19,077 nucleotides of DNA from JADKIH01 sp031367345 (GCA_031367345.1 JANLPR010000033.1:1-19077), one strand, 5' to 3'; positions 7,143 to 14,778 are shown, counted from the first letter of the stretch. Notes: a model not told the origin generated them from the sequence alone. Translations and numbers: made by a program.

Positions 7143-9329
7143 CTATTTAATTAATGGTGGTAGATTTTTTTTCGTGTGGTAGTTTACTGCTGCTTTTATC
7201 TCATTATAGCTATAGGAATCGCCTAATTCATCTTTTAGAATTTTTAAGCTTTGATTTCCATGAACCTCAATTTGTTTCTCAATTTGTTGCAATTTTTCTT
7301 TGGAAACAAATTTTAAAACATTCAATTCGCCGTTAATAATGAATTTCATTAAGTGTTCAAAAACGGTGTTCTCTTTCAACTTGCGTTTATCGGCAATTTC
7401 GTCGATCGTAAGTCCTCGCAAAAAAAGATCGAGGCTGGCCCTAATCGTATCCGAAACGGATGGTTGATTTTTTTTAGTCAACGAAGCGCCAATGTTTGCC
7501 ATTCCTTTCGGTGAAATATTATTTTGAGAACAATAATCTCTGATCACATCTAAAAATTGTTCGCCGTACTTGGTAATTTTTATTTGTCCGAATCCCGGAA
7601 CTTTTGCCAAGTCTGTTTTATTGGTTGGGAGTTGTGTAGCTAATTCTGTTAATGTTTTGTCGGTAAAGATTACATAAGCAGGTACATTTTCATTGTTGGC
7701 TAAAAATGTTCGCATCGATTTCAACTGATTGAAAAGTGCAACTTCAAATTCATTCGTTTCTTCTATTTCAAATTTCCCTTTACGTTCTTTTCTGGCTATC
7801 GTTTTAGTTTTATATGGCACCAGTAGAACATCTTCATTTTGATACAACACTTTTTTTCCTCGAGGTGTAATCTTCAAAACGCTGAAATCGCCAACAACTT
7901 CCATAAAATGCTGATCAATCAATTGTCTGAAATAATAACGCCATTCTTCAACTGCAAAATCGCTTCCTTTTCCAAACGTGGGCAAGTATTTATGTTCATC
8001 GTAAATTTTTGCCGAAGCGGATCCTTTTAGAAAATTAATGACATACGTGCTTCCAAATCGTTCGTTGAGTCGAGCAATGGCCGACAATGCTTTTTGTGCT
8101 ATTACAGTGCCGTCTATTTTTTCAATCACCGATTCATTCAAACAGGTGTCGCAATTATTACACGGTGCAGAGTAAGTTTCACCGAAATAGTTCAGTAAAA
8201 ATTTTCTTCGACAAGAATATGTTGTGCAATATTCTGCCATTTGTTCCAGCTTGTTAACCATGATCATGGTTTGCTCTCTGCTGTTTTCGTTGAACGTAAA
8301 ATTTTTCAACTTAATTAAATCGCCGGCGCTATAGAACACAAGTGCATCTGACGGCAATCCATCTCTACCCGCTCTTCCGGTCTCTTGATAATAACCTTCT
8401 ATGTTTTTCGGAATGCTCGTGTGAATTACAAAGCGAACATTCGATTTATCAATTCCCATTCCGAAAGCGATTGTTGCGACCATTATCTTCACCTCATCGC
8501 GTTTAAATTTTTCCTGACGATCATTTCGAACCTGAGCTTCTAGTCCGGCGTGATAAGAAAGCGCATCAAATCCTCTTTCGTTGAGGCGTTCAGCAATTTC
8601 TTCGGTATTCAGTCTCGACAAGCAATAAATTATTCCCGATTGTTCTCTGCGGGCCGACAAGAACTCAACAATTTTTTCGAAGTGGTCGCTTTTTTCTTCT
8701 ACAGTATAGCGGATGTTAGCTCTATTAAAACTAGAAATAGAAATAAGTGGCTCATTTAAGTTTAGCCGATTAAGAATATCTTTTCGTGTAAGTTCGTCGG
8801 CTGTGGCTGTAAGAGCTATAATGGGAACTTCAGGAAAAACAGTTTTTAATTTAGAAAGCGCTAGGTAATCGGGACGAAAATCGTGTCCCCAATGAGAAAT
8901 ACAATGCGCTTCGTCGATAGCGAAAAGCGAAACATTTAATGTTCTCAGGAAACCAAAAAAATCGGCCGACTGCATATTCAATCGTTCCGGTGCAATGTAA
9001 AGAAGTTTTATTTTTCCATTGCGGAGGTCGTTTATAATTTGATCTTGAGTAGATTTATCTTGCGATGAATTTAAAAAAGCGGCGTTGATACCATTGAAAC
9101 GAAGCGCATCAACTTGATCTTTCATTAAAGCAATGAGAGGAGAAATTACTATTGTTATACCGGGAAGCATAAGCGCTGGCACTTGGAAGCAGAGCGATTT
9201 TCCGCCGCCTGTAGGCATCAATACCAAACAATCTTTTCCATGATGAGTAACGGCAGTTACAATCTCTTCCTGACCGGATCGAAAATTGTTAAAGCCGAAA
9301 TATTTTTTCAATACAACCGACGAATTCAT
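7143..9329 (-). CDS. recQ: ATP-dependent DNA helicase RecQ with C-terminal HTH extension
   Basis: This 728-residue 3'-5' helicase of superfamily 2 acts in recombination and fork repair. From the ATG at 9329, the Walker A motif LMPTGGGKS is at 37-45, DEAH at 139-142 within AIDEAHCISHWGHDFRP, the helicase C-terminal motifs YHAGLEAQVR and QETGRAGRDG at 259-268 and 315-324, the RQC zinc cysteines at C373, C390, C393 and C396, an HRDC domain near 530-600 (LAKVPGFGQIKITKYGEQF), and a C-terminal helix-turn-helix-like region at 625-715 (LRGLTIDEIADKRKLKENTV). The extra C-terminal domain is usual for the long RecQ form in Bacteroidota. A longer frame starts at TTG 9347 (MPYFSV), but the ATG at 9329 fits the family start better. 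The next gene follows after 1 bp. Confidence 0.96.
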   Translation of the reverse strand: MNSSVVLKKYFGFNNFRSGQEEIVTAVTHHGKDCLVLMPTGGGKSLCFQVPALMLPGITIVISPLIALMKDQVDALRFNGINAAFLNSSQDKSTQDQIINDLRNGKIKLLYIAPERLNMQSADFFGFLRTLNVSLFAIDEAHCISHWGHDFRPDYLALSKLKTVFPEVPIIALTATADELTRKDILNRLNLNEPLISISSFNRANIRYTVEEKSDHFEKIVEFLSARREQSGIIYCLSRLNTEEIAERLNERGFDALSYHAGLEAQVRNDRQEKFKRDEVKIMVATIAFGMGIDKSNVRFVIHTSIPKNIEGYYQETGRAGRDGLPSDALVFYSAGDLIKLKNFTFNENSREQTMIMVNKLEQMAEYCTTYSCRRKFLLNYFGETYSAPCNNCDTCLNESVIEKIDGTVIAQKALSAIARLNERFGSTYVINFLKGSASAKIYDEHKYLPTFGKGSDFAVEEWRYYFRQLIDQHFMEVVGDFSVLKITPRGKKVLYQNEDVLLVPYKTKTIARKERKGKFEIEETNEFEVALFNQLKSMRTFLANNENVPAYVIFTDKTLTELATQLPTNKTDLAKVPGFGQIKITKYGEQFLDVIRDYCSQNNISPKGMANIGASLTKKNQPSVSDTIRASLDLFLRGLTIDEIADKRKLKENTVFEHLMKFIINGELNVLKFVSKEKLQQIEKQIEVHGNQSLKILKDELGDSYSYNEIKAAVNYHTKKNLPPLIK

Positions 9330-9501
9330 GACCGAAAAATACGGCAAAAAAGCGGATGATGTTGAGTTCTATGGTAATTCATACTTATTTGAAGGATAGA
9401 ATAGTGAGGCCGAAGTAGGAGTTTATTTGCTTATCGCAACTGATTTGGATGTCGTTACTTTAGATAAAAAGGGAAAGACCATTGCAAATTATTACAGTTA
9501 G
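9328..9501 (+). pseudogene. possible gene remnant with an in-frame stop
   Basis: A single frame from the ATG at 9328 to the TAG at 9499 gives 57 sense-like codons interrupted by one TAG at 9397. Before the stop it reads MTEKYGKKADDVEFYGNSYL, and after it GVYLLIATDLDVVTLDKKGK then TIANYYS. The composition looks like a real soluble protein, with hydrophobic residues alternating with charged ones, but I recognise no family. Its ATG shares the CATG tetranucleotide with the recQ start codon on the other strand. It may be a decayed gene whose 3' part survives, or chance; the length is small. Confidence 0.3.
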
Positions 9502-9558
9502 GCAAATGAGTAAATAAACTTTTCATAACTTTAACCGAACCAAAAAACTAACCCAATT

Positions 9559-10101
9559 ATGAAGACCTTAAAAAAAATTATTATTGGCTTACTCGTTCTT
9601 ATTGCCATCCCTCTTGTCATTGCACTTTTTGTGAAAAAGGACTATGCTGTTGAAAGAGAAATAACCGTTAATCAGCCAAAGCAAATGGTATTTGATTATA
9701 TCAAATTTGTAAAGAACCAAGACAATTACAGCAAGTGGAATATGACAGATCCGAATATGAAAAAAACATATACGGGAACAGATGGCACCGTCGGATTTAT
9801 TGCTGCTTGGGAGAGTAAGAATAAAGAAGTAGGGGTAGGAGAGCAGGAGATAGCAAACATAGTAGAAGGCGAAAGAATAGATTCGAAATTGCGCTTTAAA
9901 TTTCCATTTGAAGCGCACGACGATGCATATATGACGACAGAAGCAGTGTCTGATAGCGTTACAAAAGTAAAGTGGGGTTTCAAAGGCGCATTTCCGTATC
10001 CGATGAATATAATGGGATTGATATTCGACATGGATAAAACCGTAGGGAAAGATTTGGAAACGGGCTTAAGTAATTTGAAAGCGTTGTTGGAGAAAAAATA
10101 A
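9559..10101 (+). CDS. membrane-anchored SRPBCC (START-like) fold protein
   Basis: The 180-residue protein has an N-terminal transmembrane anchor (about 6-25, IIIGLLVLIAIPLVIALFV) and then one SRPBCC/polyketide-cyclase-like domain (about 30-178). The domain opens with YAVEREITVNQPKQMVFDYI and contains NYSKWNMTDPNMKKTYTGTDGTVG, the usual start of this fold, and ends in the long C-terminal helix GKDLETGLSNLKALLEKK. Such proteins bind hydrophobic ligands in a cavity; the ligand here is unknown. It is probably held at the outer face of the inner membrane. It stands alone, transcribed divergently from recQ, and is followed by a large inverted repeat. A weak -7 candidate (TAACTTTA) lies near 9526-9533. 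Confidence 0.85.
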   Translation: MKTLKKIIIGLLVLIAIPLVIALFVKKDYAVEREITVNQPKQMVFDYIKFVKNQDNYSKWNMTDPNMKKTYTGTDGTVGFIAAWESKNKEVGVGEQEIANIVEGERIDSKLRFKFPFEAHDDAYMTTEAVSDSVTKVKWGFKGAFPYPMNIMGLIFDMDKTVGKDLETGLSNLKALLEKK

Positions 10102-10118
10102 ATGACGGAATATAAGCG

Positions 10119-10204
10119 AGGTTTTTATTTGGTGCTTTGAAATTTTACAGACTATCGAATAGTTTTGGAAATGGATCAGGCGCATCAAGTAAAAACCTTT
10201 TTTT
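10119..10204 (+). terminator. large stem-loop ending in a T-run
   Basis: AGGTTTTTATTTGGTGC (10119-10135) and GCATCAAGTAAAAACCT (10182-10198) pair at 15 of 17 positions. The 46-nt interval contains a second hairpin, ACTAT-CGA-ATAGT (10152-10164). The right arm runs into seven T residues (10198-10204). It lies 17 bp after the SRPBCC gene and would end its transcript. The size of the loop is unusual for a simple terminator, so a small structured RNA is an alternative. Confidence 0.6.
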
Positions 10205-10319
10205 AAGAGTTGAGTTGGACATTGCATAAACTATTATTATTTTTATCGATTAAATATGTTTTCAACGTCGAAAAAAGTATTCCTGAAATGGTAAATTTAT
10301 TTTTAATTAGAAAATAGCT

Positions 10320-10982
10320 ATGATATATAAACTTGCAATAGAGCAAGAAATCCATTTACTCCGTCTGCCTGAAACGGGAATGGGTTTTCAGGTTGTGGAA
10401 GCAAGTCAATATGGATCATATTTGCGAGAAAAATTTCTAGTTCTCAATTCTGAGGTAGTTGTTAAAATAAACGAATCTACAAGCGAAAATGTTCGAAAGG
10501 TAATTAACGAAGGTGTTGAGAAATTCAAAGCAAGTGCTCAACTTATAATTTTAACTGCCATGACAGTTTTAAATGAAAAACAATTTCGTAATATTATCAA
10601 TGAATCAGCAAACCCAATTGAAAGAGCAGCTATTGAAAATCCGGTTGAAGAAGCAAATGGCAAAGAAATTTTCACACGTATCTCAGCCTTTGAAGATGAC
10701 AAACGAATAGACAAAATAAAGCTTTGTTTGCGAGAAGGGAGTTACACAACAACGAATTTGGATTATTTGAAATGTAAGGAAACGAATGACGATCCAATTG
10801 AGCGTTACGCTTTACCCAATAATGATAAAATCCAATTTGCATTTCATATACAACCTATTAAATCCGACACTCTTCAGCGAGGAATTGTTCAACCTGCAAA
10901 TGGGAAGATAGGGGGAGGCGATGAAGCTTTTTTTGCCAAGGAGACTGCATTCGGAACATTTAAGCAACAAACATTTTATTAA
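10320..10982 (+). CDS. protein of unknown function with N-terminal LPExGMG domain
   Basis: This 220-residue protein has no signal peptide or membrane segment and I do not recognise a named family. Residues 11-50 (LLRLPETGMGFQVVEASQYG, then YLREKFLVLNSEVVVKINES) match the start of the next gene's product (LPESGMGYQIV ... VFNSELLMLEENE), so the two share a small domain of about 45 residues. The middle (60-120) is mostly helical, and the C-terminal part (125-220) has strand-like segments and ends in a Gly-rich tail, PANGKIGGGDEAFFAKETAF. The Gly-rich tail looks like the C-termini of some secreted effector domains, but this is not enough to assign a function. The gap to the next gene is 11 bp, so they form an operon. 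Confidence 0.75.
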   Translation: MIYKLAIEQEIHLLRLPETGMGFQVVEASQYGSYLREKFLVLNSEVVVKINESTSENVRKVINEGVEKFKASAQLIILTAMTVLNEKQFRNIINESANPIERAAIENPVEEANGKEIFTRISAFEDDKRIDKIKLCLREGSYTTTNLDYLKCKETNDDPIERYALPNNDKIQFAFHIQPIKSDTLQRGIVQPANGKIGGGDEAFFAKETAFGTFKQQTFY

Positions 10983-10993
10983 AATTAATAGTC

Positions 10994-11212
10994 ATGCAAA
11001 CAAAAGCTTTAAAATTGACCGACAGATTTATTAATGTTTTGGTGAAGCTTCCTGAAAGTGGAATGGGTTATCAGATTGTGAAAGTCTTTTTGAAGAGCGG
11101 AGCAGTTTTGCACCAACATAAAGTCTTCAACTCGGAATTATTAATGTTAGAAGAAAACGAAAACATAACAGTAAAAGACATAGATAAAATAGAGTTAGAA
11201 ATAAATAAATAA
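10994..11212 (+). CDS. small protein with LPExGMG motif, paralogous to the upstream gene's N-terminus
   Basis: The 72-residue protein contains almost only the domain shared with the preceding gene: LVKLPESGMGYQIVKVFLKSG at about 17-37, a second strand-like KVFNSELLMLEENE, and a C-terminal DIDKIELEINK. The pattern suggests a compact all-beta fold with a beta-hairpin around the LPESGMG turn. It has no export signal. It begins 11 bp after the 220-residue protein, so they are probably made together. I have an impression of similar short proteins in other Bacteroidota, but I know of no function. It could be a stand-alone version of the domain that binds the same partner as the longer protein. Confidence 0.7.
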   Translation: MQTKALKLTDRFINVLVKLPESGMGYQIVKVFLKSGAVLHQHKVFNSELLMLEENENITVKDIDKIELEINK

Positions 11213-11215
11213 TTT

Positions 11216-11311
11216 GGGCATCCCCCTACGGGTCGGGCTTTCCGCTGCAATCTTTTTTTCCTCGCACAATCCGCCGCTTCAAAAAAGGATTTCCACTTCA
11301 ATCCCTGATGC
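11216..11311. repeat. Bacteroidota-type interspersed intergenic repeat with internal hairpin
   Basis: The element contains CTACGGGTCGGGCTTTCCGC, then an arm AATCTTTTTTT (11249-11259) that pairs with AAAAAAGGATT (11281-11291), then TTCCACTTCAATCCCTGATG. Short outer arms GCATC (11218) and GATGC (11307) also pair. The order GGGTCGGGCT, CCGCT, ATCTTTT, hairpin, AAAAGGAT, CCACTTCAATCCCT is a pattern I recall from intergenic regions of many Bacteroidota; I cannot name a published family. It begins 4 bp after the small LPExGMG gene. The T-rich arm could serve in termination. Confidence 0.75.
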
Positions 11312-11379
11312 AAACAGTAGCTTTACTAATTGCAGTAATGTTTTGTAGTTTATTATTAATTTTAATTTTCATAGTGTAA
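11308..11379 (+). CDS. possible hydrophobic 23-residue peptide
   Basis: An ATG inside the last bases of the repeat opens a frame of 23 codons ending at TAA 11377-11379. It reads MQTVALLIAVMFC followed by SLLLILIFIV, that is, one uninterrupted hydrophobic helix. It ends 9 bp before the secreted protein gene, so it could be a leader peptide or small membrane protein. AT-rich DNA easily gives such frames, and no ribosome-binding signal supports it. Confidence 0.2.
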   Translation: MQTVALLIAVMFCSLLLILIFIV

Positions 11380-11388
11380 GAAAAAAAT

Positions 11389-11910
11389 ATGAAAAAGCTA
11401 CTTATAAAAATTGGACTGGTTTTTTTATTGATATTGTTTTTCTTTGGCGAAAGAGCGAAAGCAGATTCAGAAGAGTACGTGCTTTCCAACGAAGTACTGA
11501 TCTATTCATTCATGACATGTAATGGAAAAGTGCTTGTGCTGGCAAAAGATAAAGACGATACTTACATTGTGTACCGATTCGGAACGGAATCGGAAATAGA
11601 ATTTCAATACCCTGAAAAAACAAAAGCAAGTTGGAAGCAATTTACTTATTCCGGTTATATGCGAGGAGGCGGGCCGGCTAATGAGGGGTTGGAATTAAAT
11701 TATGTTTATTTTGTGAATGACAATTATAAATATGTGATCTATGATAATTACTATGCCGTAACCGGCGAAATAACAACCGGAGTAAAAATAATTAATTTAA
11801 AAACCAAAGAGCAGTCAGAAATAAAAGGAGAGCCAAATTCCAGAATCGGATCGCTTGTAGAGCTGCGCGATAACAATTTAGTACCACAAGGCGAAGAGAT
11901 GTTTGAGTAG
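11389..11910 (+). CDS. secreted protein of unknown function
   Basis: The 173-residue protein has a strong signal peptide (MKKLLIKIGLVFLLILFFFG) with a likely cleavage site after AKA at residue 25. The mature part is rich in aromatic and acidic residues with repeated strand-like stretches: KVLVLAKDKDDTYIVYRFGT, FTYSGYMRGGG, LNYVYFVNDNYKYVIYDNYY and GVKIINLKT. The segment GGGPANEGLELNYVYFVNDN and the end SLVELRDNN look like a family of small uncharacterised exported proteins that I have seen in other phyla too, so transfer between phyla is possible. An all-beta periplasmic protein is likely. It stands after the LPExGMG pair but is separated by a repeat, so a functional link is not implied. Its stop codon is followed at once by the second repeat cluster. 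Confidence 0.75.
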   Translation: MKKLLIKIGLVFLLILFFFGERAKADSEEYVLSNEVLIYSFMTCNGKVLVLAKDKDDTYIVYRFGTESEIEFQYPEKTKASWKQFTYSGYMRGGGPANEGLELNYVYFVNDNYKYVIYDNYYAVTGEITTGVKIINLKTKEQSEIKGEPNSRIGSLVELRDNNLVPQGEEMFE

Positions 11911-12373
11911 CTTTAAAAAAAGTAAAAAGTAAGAATTTAAAAAGGGCAAAGATTTTTTTTTGACTAAGCATGAAATAGGTTTTCCGTTTTTCGATCTTCT
12001 AATTCAGTTATAGGCAGTATTTTTTTCTCCCGCAGAAACCGCAGATTACCGCAGATTTTTTCATTTTTTTTTAAGTGAGTGGTGAGTAGTAAAAAAATCT
12101 TATCAGTGAGTAGTGAGTAGTAAGGAAAAAACAACCATACTTTTTTACTTTTTTACTTTTTACTTTTTACTTTTTACTTCTTACTTCTTTTTAGTGATTG
12201 GTGAGTAGTAAGTGGTAAGTAAATGACAATCGTGCTTCTTACTTCTTACTTTTTACTTTTTACTTCTTACTTCTTACTTCTTACTTCTTACTTCTTTTTA
12301 GTGATTGGTGAGTAGTAAGTGGTAAGTAAATGACAATCGTGCTTTTTACTTCTTACTTCTTACTACCTCCTCA
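11911..12373. repeat. modular repeat cluster 2 at a convergent gene junction, with 107-bp duplication
   Basis: The stretch between two converging genes holds the same modules as the cluster at 2568-3117. It starts with AGTAAAAAGTAAGAA near 11920, then has one CCGCAGA triplet (12029-12056), the array AAGTGAGTGGTGAGTAGTAA (from about 12073), long (CTTCTTA/CTTTTTA)n tracts (12140-12190, 12236-12297, 12342-12364), and two copies of a unit from TTAGTGATTGG to ATGACAATCGTGCTT with a 107-bp offset (12191/12298). Inside each unit AGTAAGTGGTAAG can pair with the CTTACTTCTTACT that follows CGTGCTT, giving a near-perfect 13-bp stem with a loop of roughly 18 bases. The array ends on the GH3 stop codon. 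Confidence 0.85.
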
Positions 12374-13864
12374 CTAAACAAAACCCTCCAAATCATCAAC
12401 AAGCTTCCGATCATTCGAAAGTCGTGGAACTTTATTTTGTCCTCCGAGTTTTCCTAATGATCGCATGTAATTGATGAATGCGTCTTTTCGTAATCGCTTT
12501 ACTTTTAATGGCTGTAGTATATGTCCTGCTATTAAGTCGCGGTAGTAAATATTTTGACGTTGTAAGCTTTCGTCGAGTGCAATTGAAAAGCGTTCTAAAT
12601 TATCTGGTTGTTTGTGAAACTCAATATACCATTCGTGATAAGGCAATCCACTCTCCGGATTTACCTGCGGTGCAACCGTAAATTCTACCACCTCCGCATG
12701 TTGTTCGCGCGATGCTTGAAGCAATGCTTTCTCCACTTCCTCCGCAATTACGTGCTCACCGAAAGCAGAAATAAAATGTTTGATACGACCGGTAACGATA
12801 AGCTTGTAAGGATCTTTCGAAACAAATTTTATGGTATCGCCCAAGCTATAGCCCCACAAACCGGCATTCGTATTCAGAATGATCGCATAGTTAACGCCGA
12901 GTTCTACCTCTTTCAACGAGATCCTAGTCGGATTAGCATTGAAATAATCGGCAGCAGGAATAAATTCATAAAAAATTCCGGAGTTAACCATTAATAACAA
13001 CGACGGATCATCTTGCCGATCTTGATAAGCAATAAAACCTTCGCTCGCCGGATACAATTCAATACTATCAACTTTTTTTCCGATACTCTGTTCCAATTTA
13101 TTTCGATACGGTTCGTAATTAACACCGCCATATACGAAAAGATCGAAATCAGGGAATATGTCTTTTATCTTTTTACCGGTACGTTCGGTCAGTTTGTCGA
13201 AATACATTTGTACCCACGGGGGAATGCCGGAGATAAATGTCATGTTTTGCTTTAACGTTTCTTCAACAATAGCATCTAACTTTACTTCCCAGTCTTCAAT
13301 ACAATTAGTTGAATAGGTTGGAAGTTGATTTCGTTTTAAATAATTCGGAACATGGTGGTTTACGATTCCCGATAATCGTCCGACAGGAATACCATTAATG
13401 GTTTCTAATGCCGGACTTCCTGAAATAAAAATAAGTTTACCGTCTAGGAATTTTGCTTTTCCTGTTTCATGAATATAACTCAACAAAGCATTTCGAGTTG
13501 AGTCAATATGATTCGGCATAGAAGCACGAGTAAGAGGAATGTATTTTATTCCGGAAGTAGTGCCCGATGTTTTTGAAAGATACAATGGGCGCCCCGGCCA
13601 AAGAACATTTTCTTCGCCTTTTTTAATTCGTTCGATGTATGGTTTTAATCCTTCGTAATCTCTAATTGGTACTTGCTCACGAAACGACTCATACGATTTA
13701 ACACTACTCAACCAATGATCTTTTCCAAAGCTTGTTTCTTTACCACCAGTTAGCAGTTGTTCAAAAATTCTTTTTTGCATTAACGCAGCATTCTTCGACC
13801 ATAGCGCCGTTTGCTTCACAGTATAGGAAGCGAGAGGTTTGCTGAGGAGTGATAAAAATGCCAT
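12374..13864 (-). CDS. GH3-family acyl-adenylating enzyme
   Basis: The 496-residue protein belongs to the GH3 branch of the ANL adenylate-forming superfamily. Plant GH3 enzymes activate a carboxylic acid with ATP and join it to an amino acid; bacterial members are usually uncharacterised. The phosphate-binding loop is LSKTSGTTSGIKYIP at 96-110, the ATP motif YPASEGFIAY at 271-280, GYSLGDTIKF at 338-347 (with the ribose-binding Asp at 343), and the hinge TGRIKHFISAFGEHV at 358-372. The C-terminal lid domain follows to the end. Length and motifs are normal and complete, so it is probably active in the cytosol; the substrate cannot be told. It lies 12 bp downstream of the M23 peptidase gene and probably shares its transcript, suggesting but not proving an envelope-related substrate. 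Confidence 0.9.
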   Translation of the reverse strand: MAFLSLLSKPLASYTVKQTALWSKNAALMQKRIFEQLLTGGKETSFGKDHWLSSVKSYESFREQVPIRDYEGLKPYIERIKKGEENVLWPGRPLYLSKTSGTTSGIKYIPLTRASMPNHIDSTRNALLSYIHETGKAKFLDGKLIFISGSPALETINGIPVGRLSGIVNHHVPNYLKRNQLPTYSTNCIEDWEVKLDAIVEETLKQNMTFISGIPPWVQMYFDKLTERTGKKIKDIFPDFDLFVYGGVNYEPYRNKLEQSIGKKVDSIELYPASEGFIAYQDRQDDPSLLLMVNSGIFYEFIPAADYFNANPTRISLKEVELGVNYAIILNTNAGLWGYSLGDTIKFVSKDPYKLIVTGRIKHFISAFGEHVIAEEVEKALLQASREQHAEVVEFTVAPQVNPESGLPYHEWYIEFHKQPDNLERFSIALDESLQRQNIYYRDLIAGHILQPLKVKRLRKDAFINYMRSLGKLGGQNKVPRLSNDRKLVDDLEGFV

Positions 13865-13876
13865 AGCTAAAGTTAC

Positions 13877-14740
13877 TTAGAAAGAAACAAATTGAATAGG
13901 GTCGATTGGAGTTCCATTGAACCACAATTCAAAATGCAGATGTGGGCCTTGACTAAGCTCGCCCGAATTTCCGATGATTGCAACCACATCTCCTGCTTTT
14001 ACAAAGTCTCCTGCTTTTTTTAATAGAGCAGAGTTATGTTTGTAGATGGAAAATATATTGTTCGAATGTTGGATTCCTATAACATATCCTGTCTCCGATG
14101 TAAAATTTGCAAAGATGACAGTACCGTCGAGCGTTGATTTAATTGCTTCGTTTGGATTAGACACGATGTCGATGCCAAAATGTTTTGTAATAGCATCGAA
14201 GCGATTGGTAACAGTTCCTTTTAGCGGAGGGAAAAACAAAAAACTTTTAATGCTATTGCGAAGTGAAGTAGCACCTTCTGACAATGAAAATTGATCTTGC
14301 GATTCGATCGATTTACGCAACGCTTCATCTTCTTTTGATCTTACCAGGTGATGAATGGTGTCGTACTTTTTATTTGCTTCATTCACACGGCTAGTATCGG
14401 AATCCTGAAATGTTCCATTGATTACATTCTTAATATTTTCGATGAAAGCGTTTCTATTGTCAATCTCTTTTTGAAGAGAATCCGTTTTAAGTACCATATT
14501 TAACACACGACGTTGCGTTTTCAAATCGGCATAACCGGGAATGTATTCTCGCAAACCTGTAAAGGCAATAATGAATGTTGTGATAGTGATAAGCAGAATG
14601 ATGCTGATACCTGTGGCGACAAAAACTTTCAGTGGTCGTAAATTGAACGACGCTTTCTCTTCGAGCGTTTCGTCGTTCATAATTACAAGGCGAAATTTGC
14701 CTTTGAGTTTACGGAGGTATTTGAAGTCTTTAAATTTCAT
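13877..14740 (-). CDS. membrane-anchored M23 family metallopeptidase
   Basis: The 287-residue protein has a cytoplasmic N-terminus of about 37 residues, one transmembrane helix (about 38-60), a periplasmic coiled-coil-like region (about 70-150) and a C-terminal LytM/M23 domain (165-287). The zinc site is complete: H187 and D191 in KHFGIDIV, and H269 in GPHLHFELW, with H235 (YKHNS) and H267 as further catalytic residues. M23 enzymes cut peptide cross-links of peptidoglycan; an intact site favours real hydrolysis. Family members often work with bactofilins, and a bactofilin gene lies 3.3 kb away on the opposite strand beyond sprE. It leads a two-gene unit with GH3, and a promoter candidate lies just upstream. 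Confidence 0.93.
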   Translation of the reverse strand: MKFKDFKYLRKLKGKFRLVIMNDETLEEKASFNLRPLKVFVATGISIILLITITTFIIAFTGLREYIPGYADLKTQRRVLNMVLKTDSLQKEIDNRNAFIENIKNVINGTFQDSDTSRVNEANKKYDTIHHLVRSKEDEALRKSIESQDQFSLSEGATSLRNSIKSFLFFPPLKGTVTNRFDAITKHFGIDIVSNPNEAIKSTLDGTVIFANFTSETGYVIGIQHSNNIFSIYKHNSALLKKAGDFVKAGDVVAIIGNSGELSQGPHLHFELWFNGTPIDPIQFVSF

Positions 14741-14751
14741 TATTTAATGCG

Positions 14752-14778
14752 GCAAGCTACATTTTTTTCAGAAGGCAA
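14752..14778 (-). promoter_or_regulatory. candidate promoter of the M23-GH3 unit
   Basis: On the minus strand TTG (14776-14778) is followed after 16 bp by TAGCTTGC (14752-14759), which resembles the Bacteroidota -33/-7 pair (TTG, TAnnTTTG) with one deviation. It ends 11 bp before the M23 start codon. Confidence 0.35.

Noticed and set aside
9330..9347. Upstream TTG start for recQ, adding MPYFSV
   Set aside because: The ATG at 9329 matches the usual RecQ N-terminus, and the added residues are not typical of the family.
10353..10385. LPETG in the 220-residue protein as a sortase signal
   Set aside because: It is near the N-terminus, without a following hydrophobic helix and basic tail, and there is no signal peptide; the paralogue has LPESG in the same place, so it is part of a fold.
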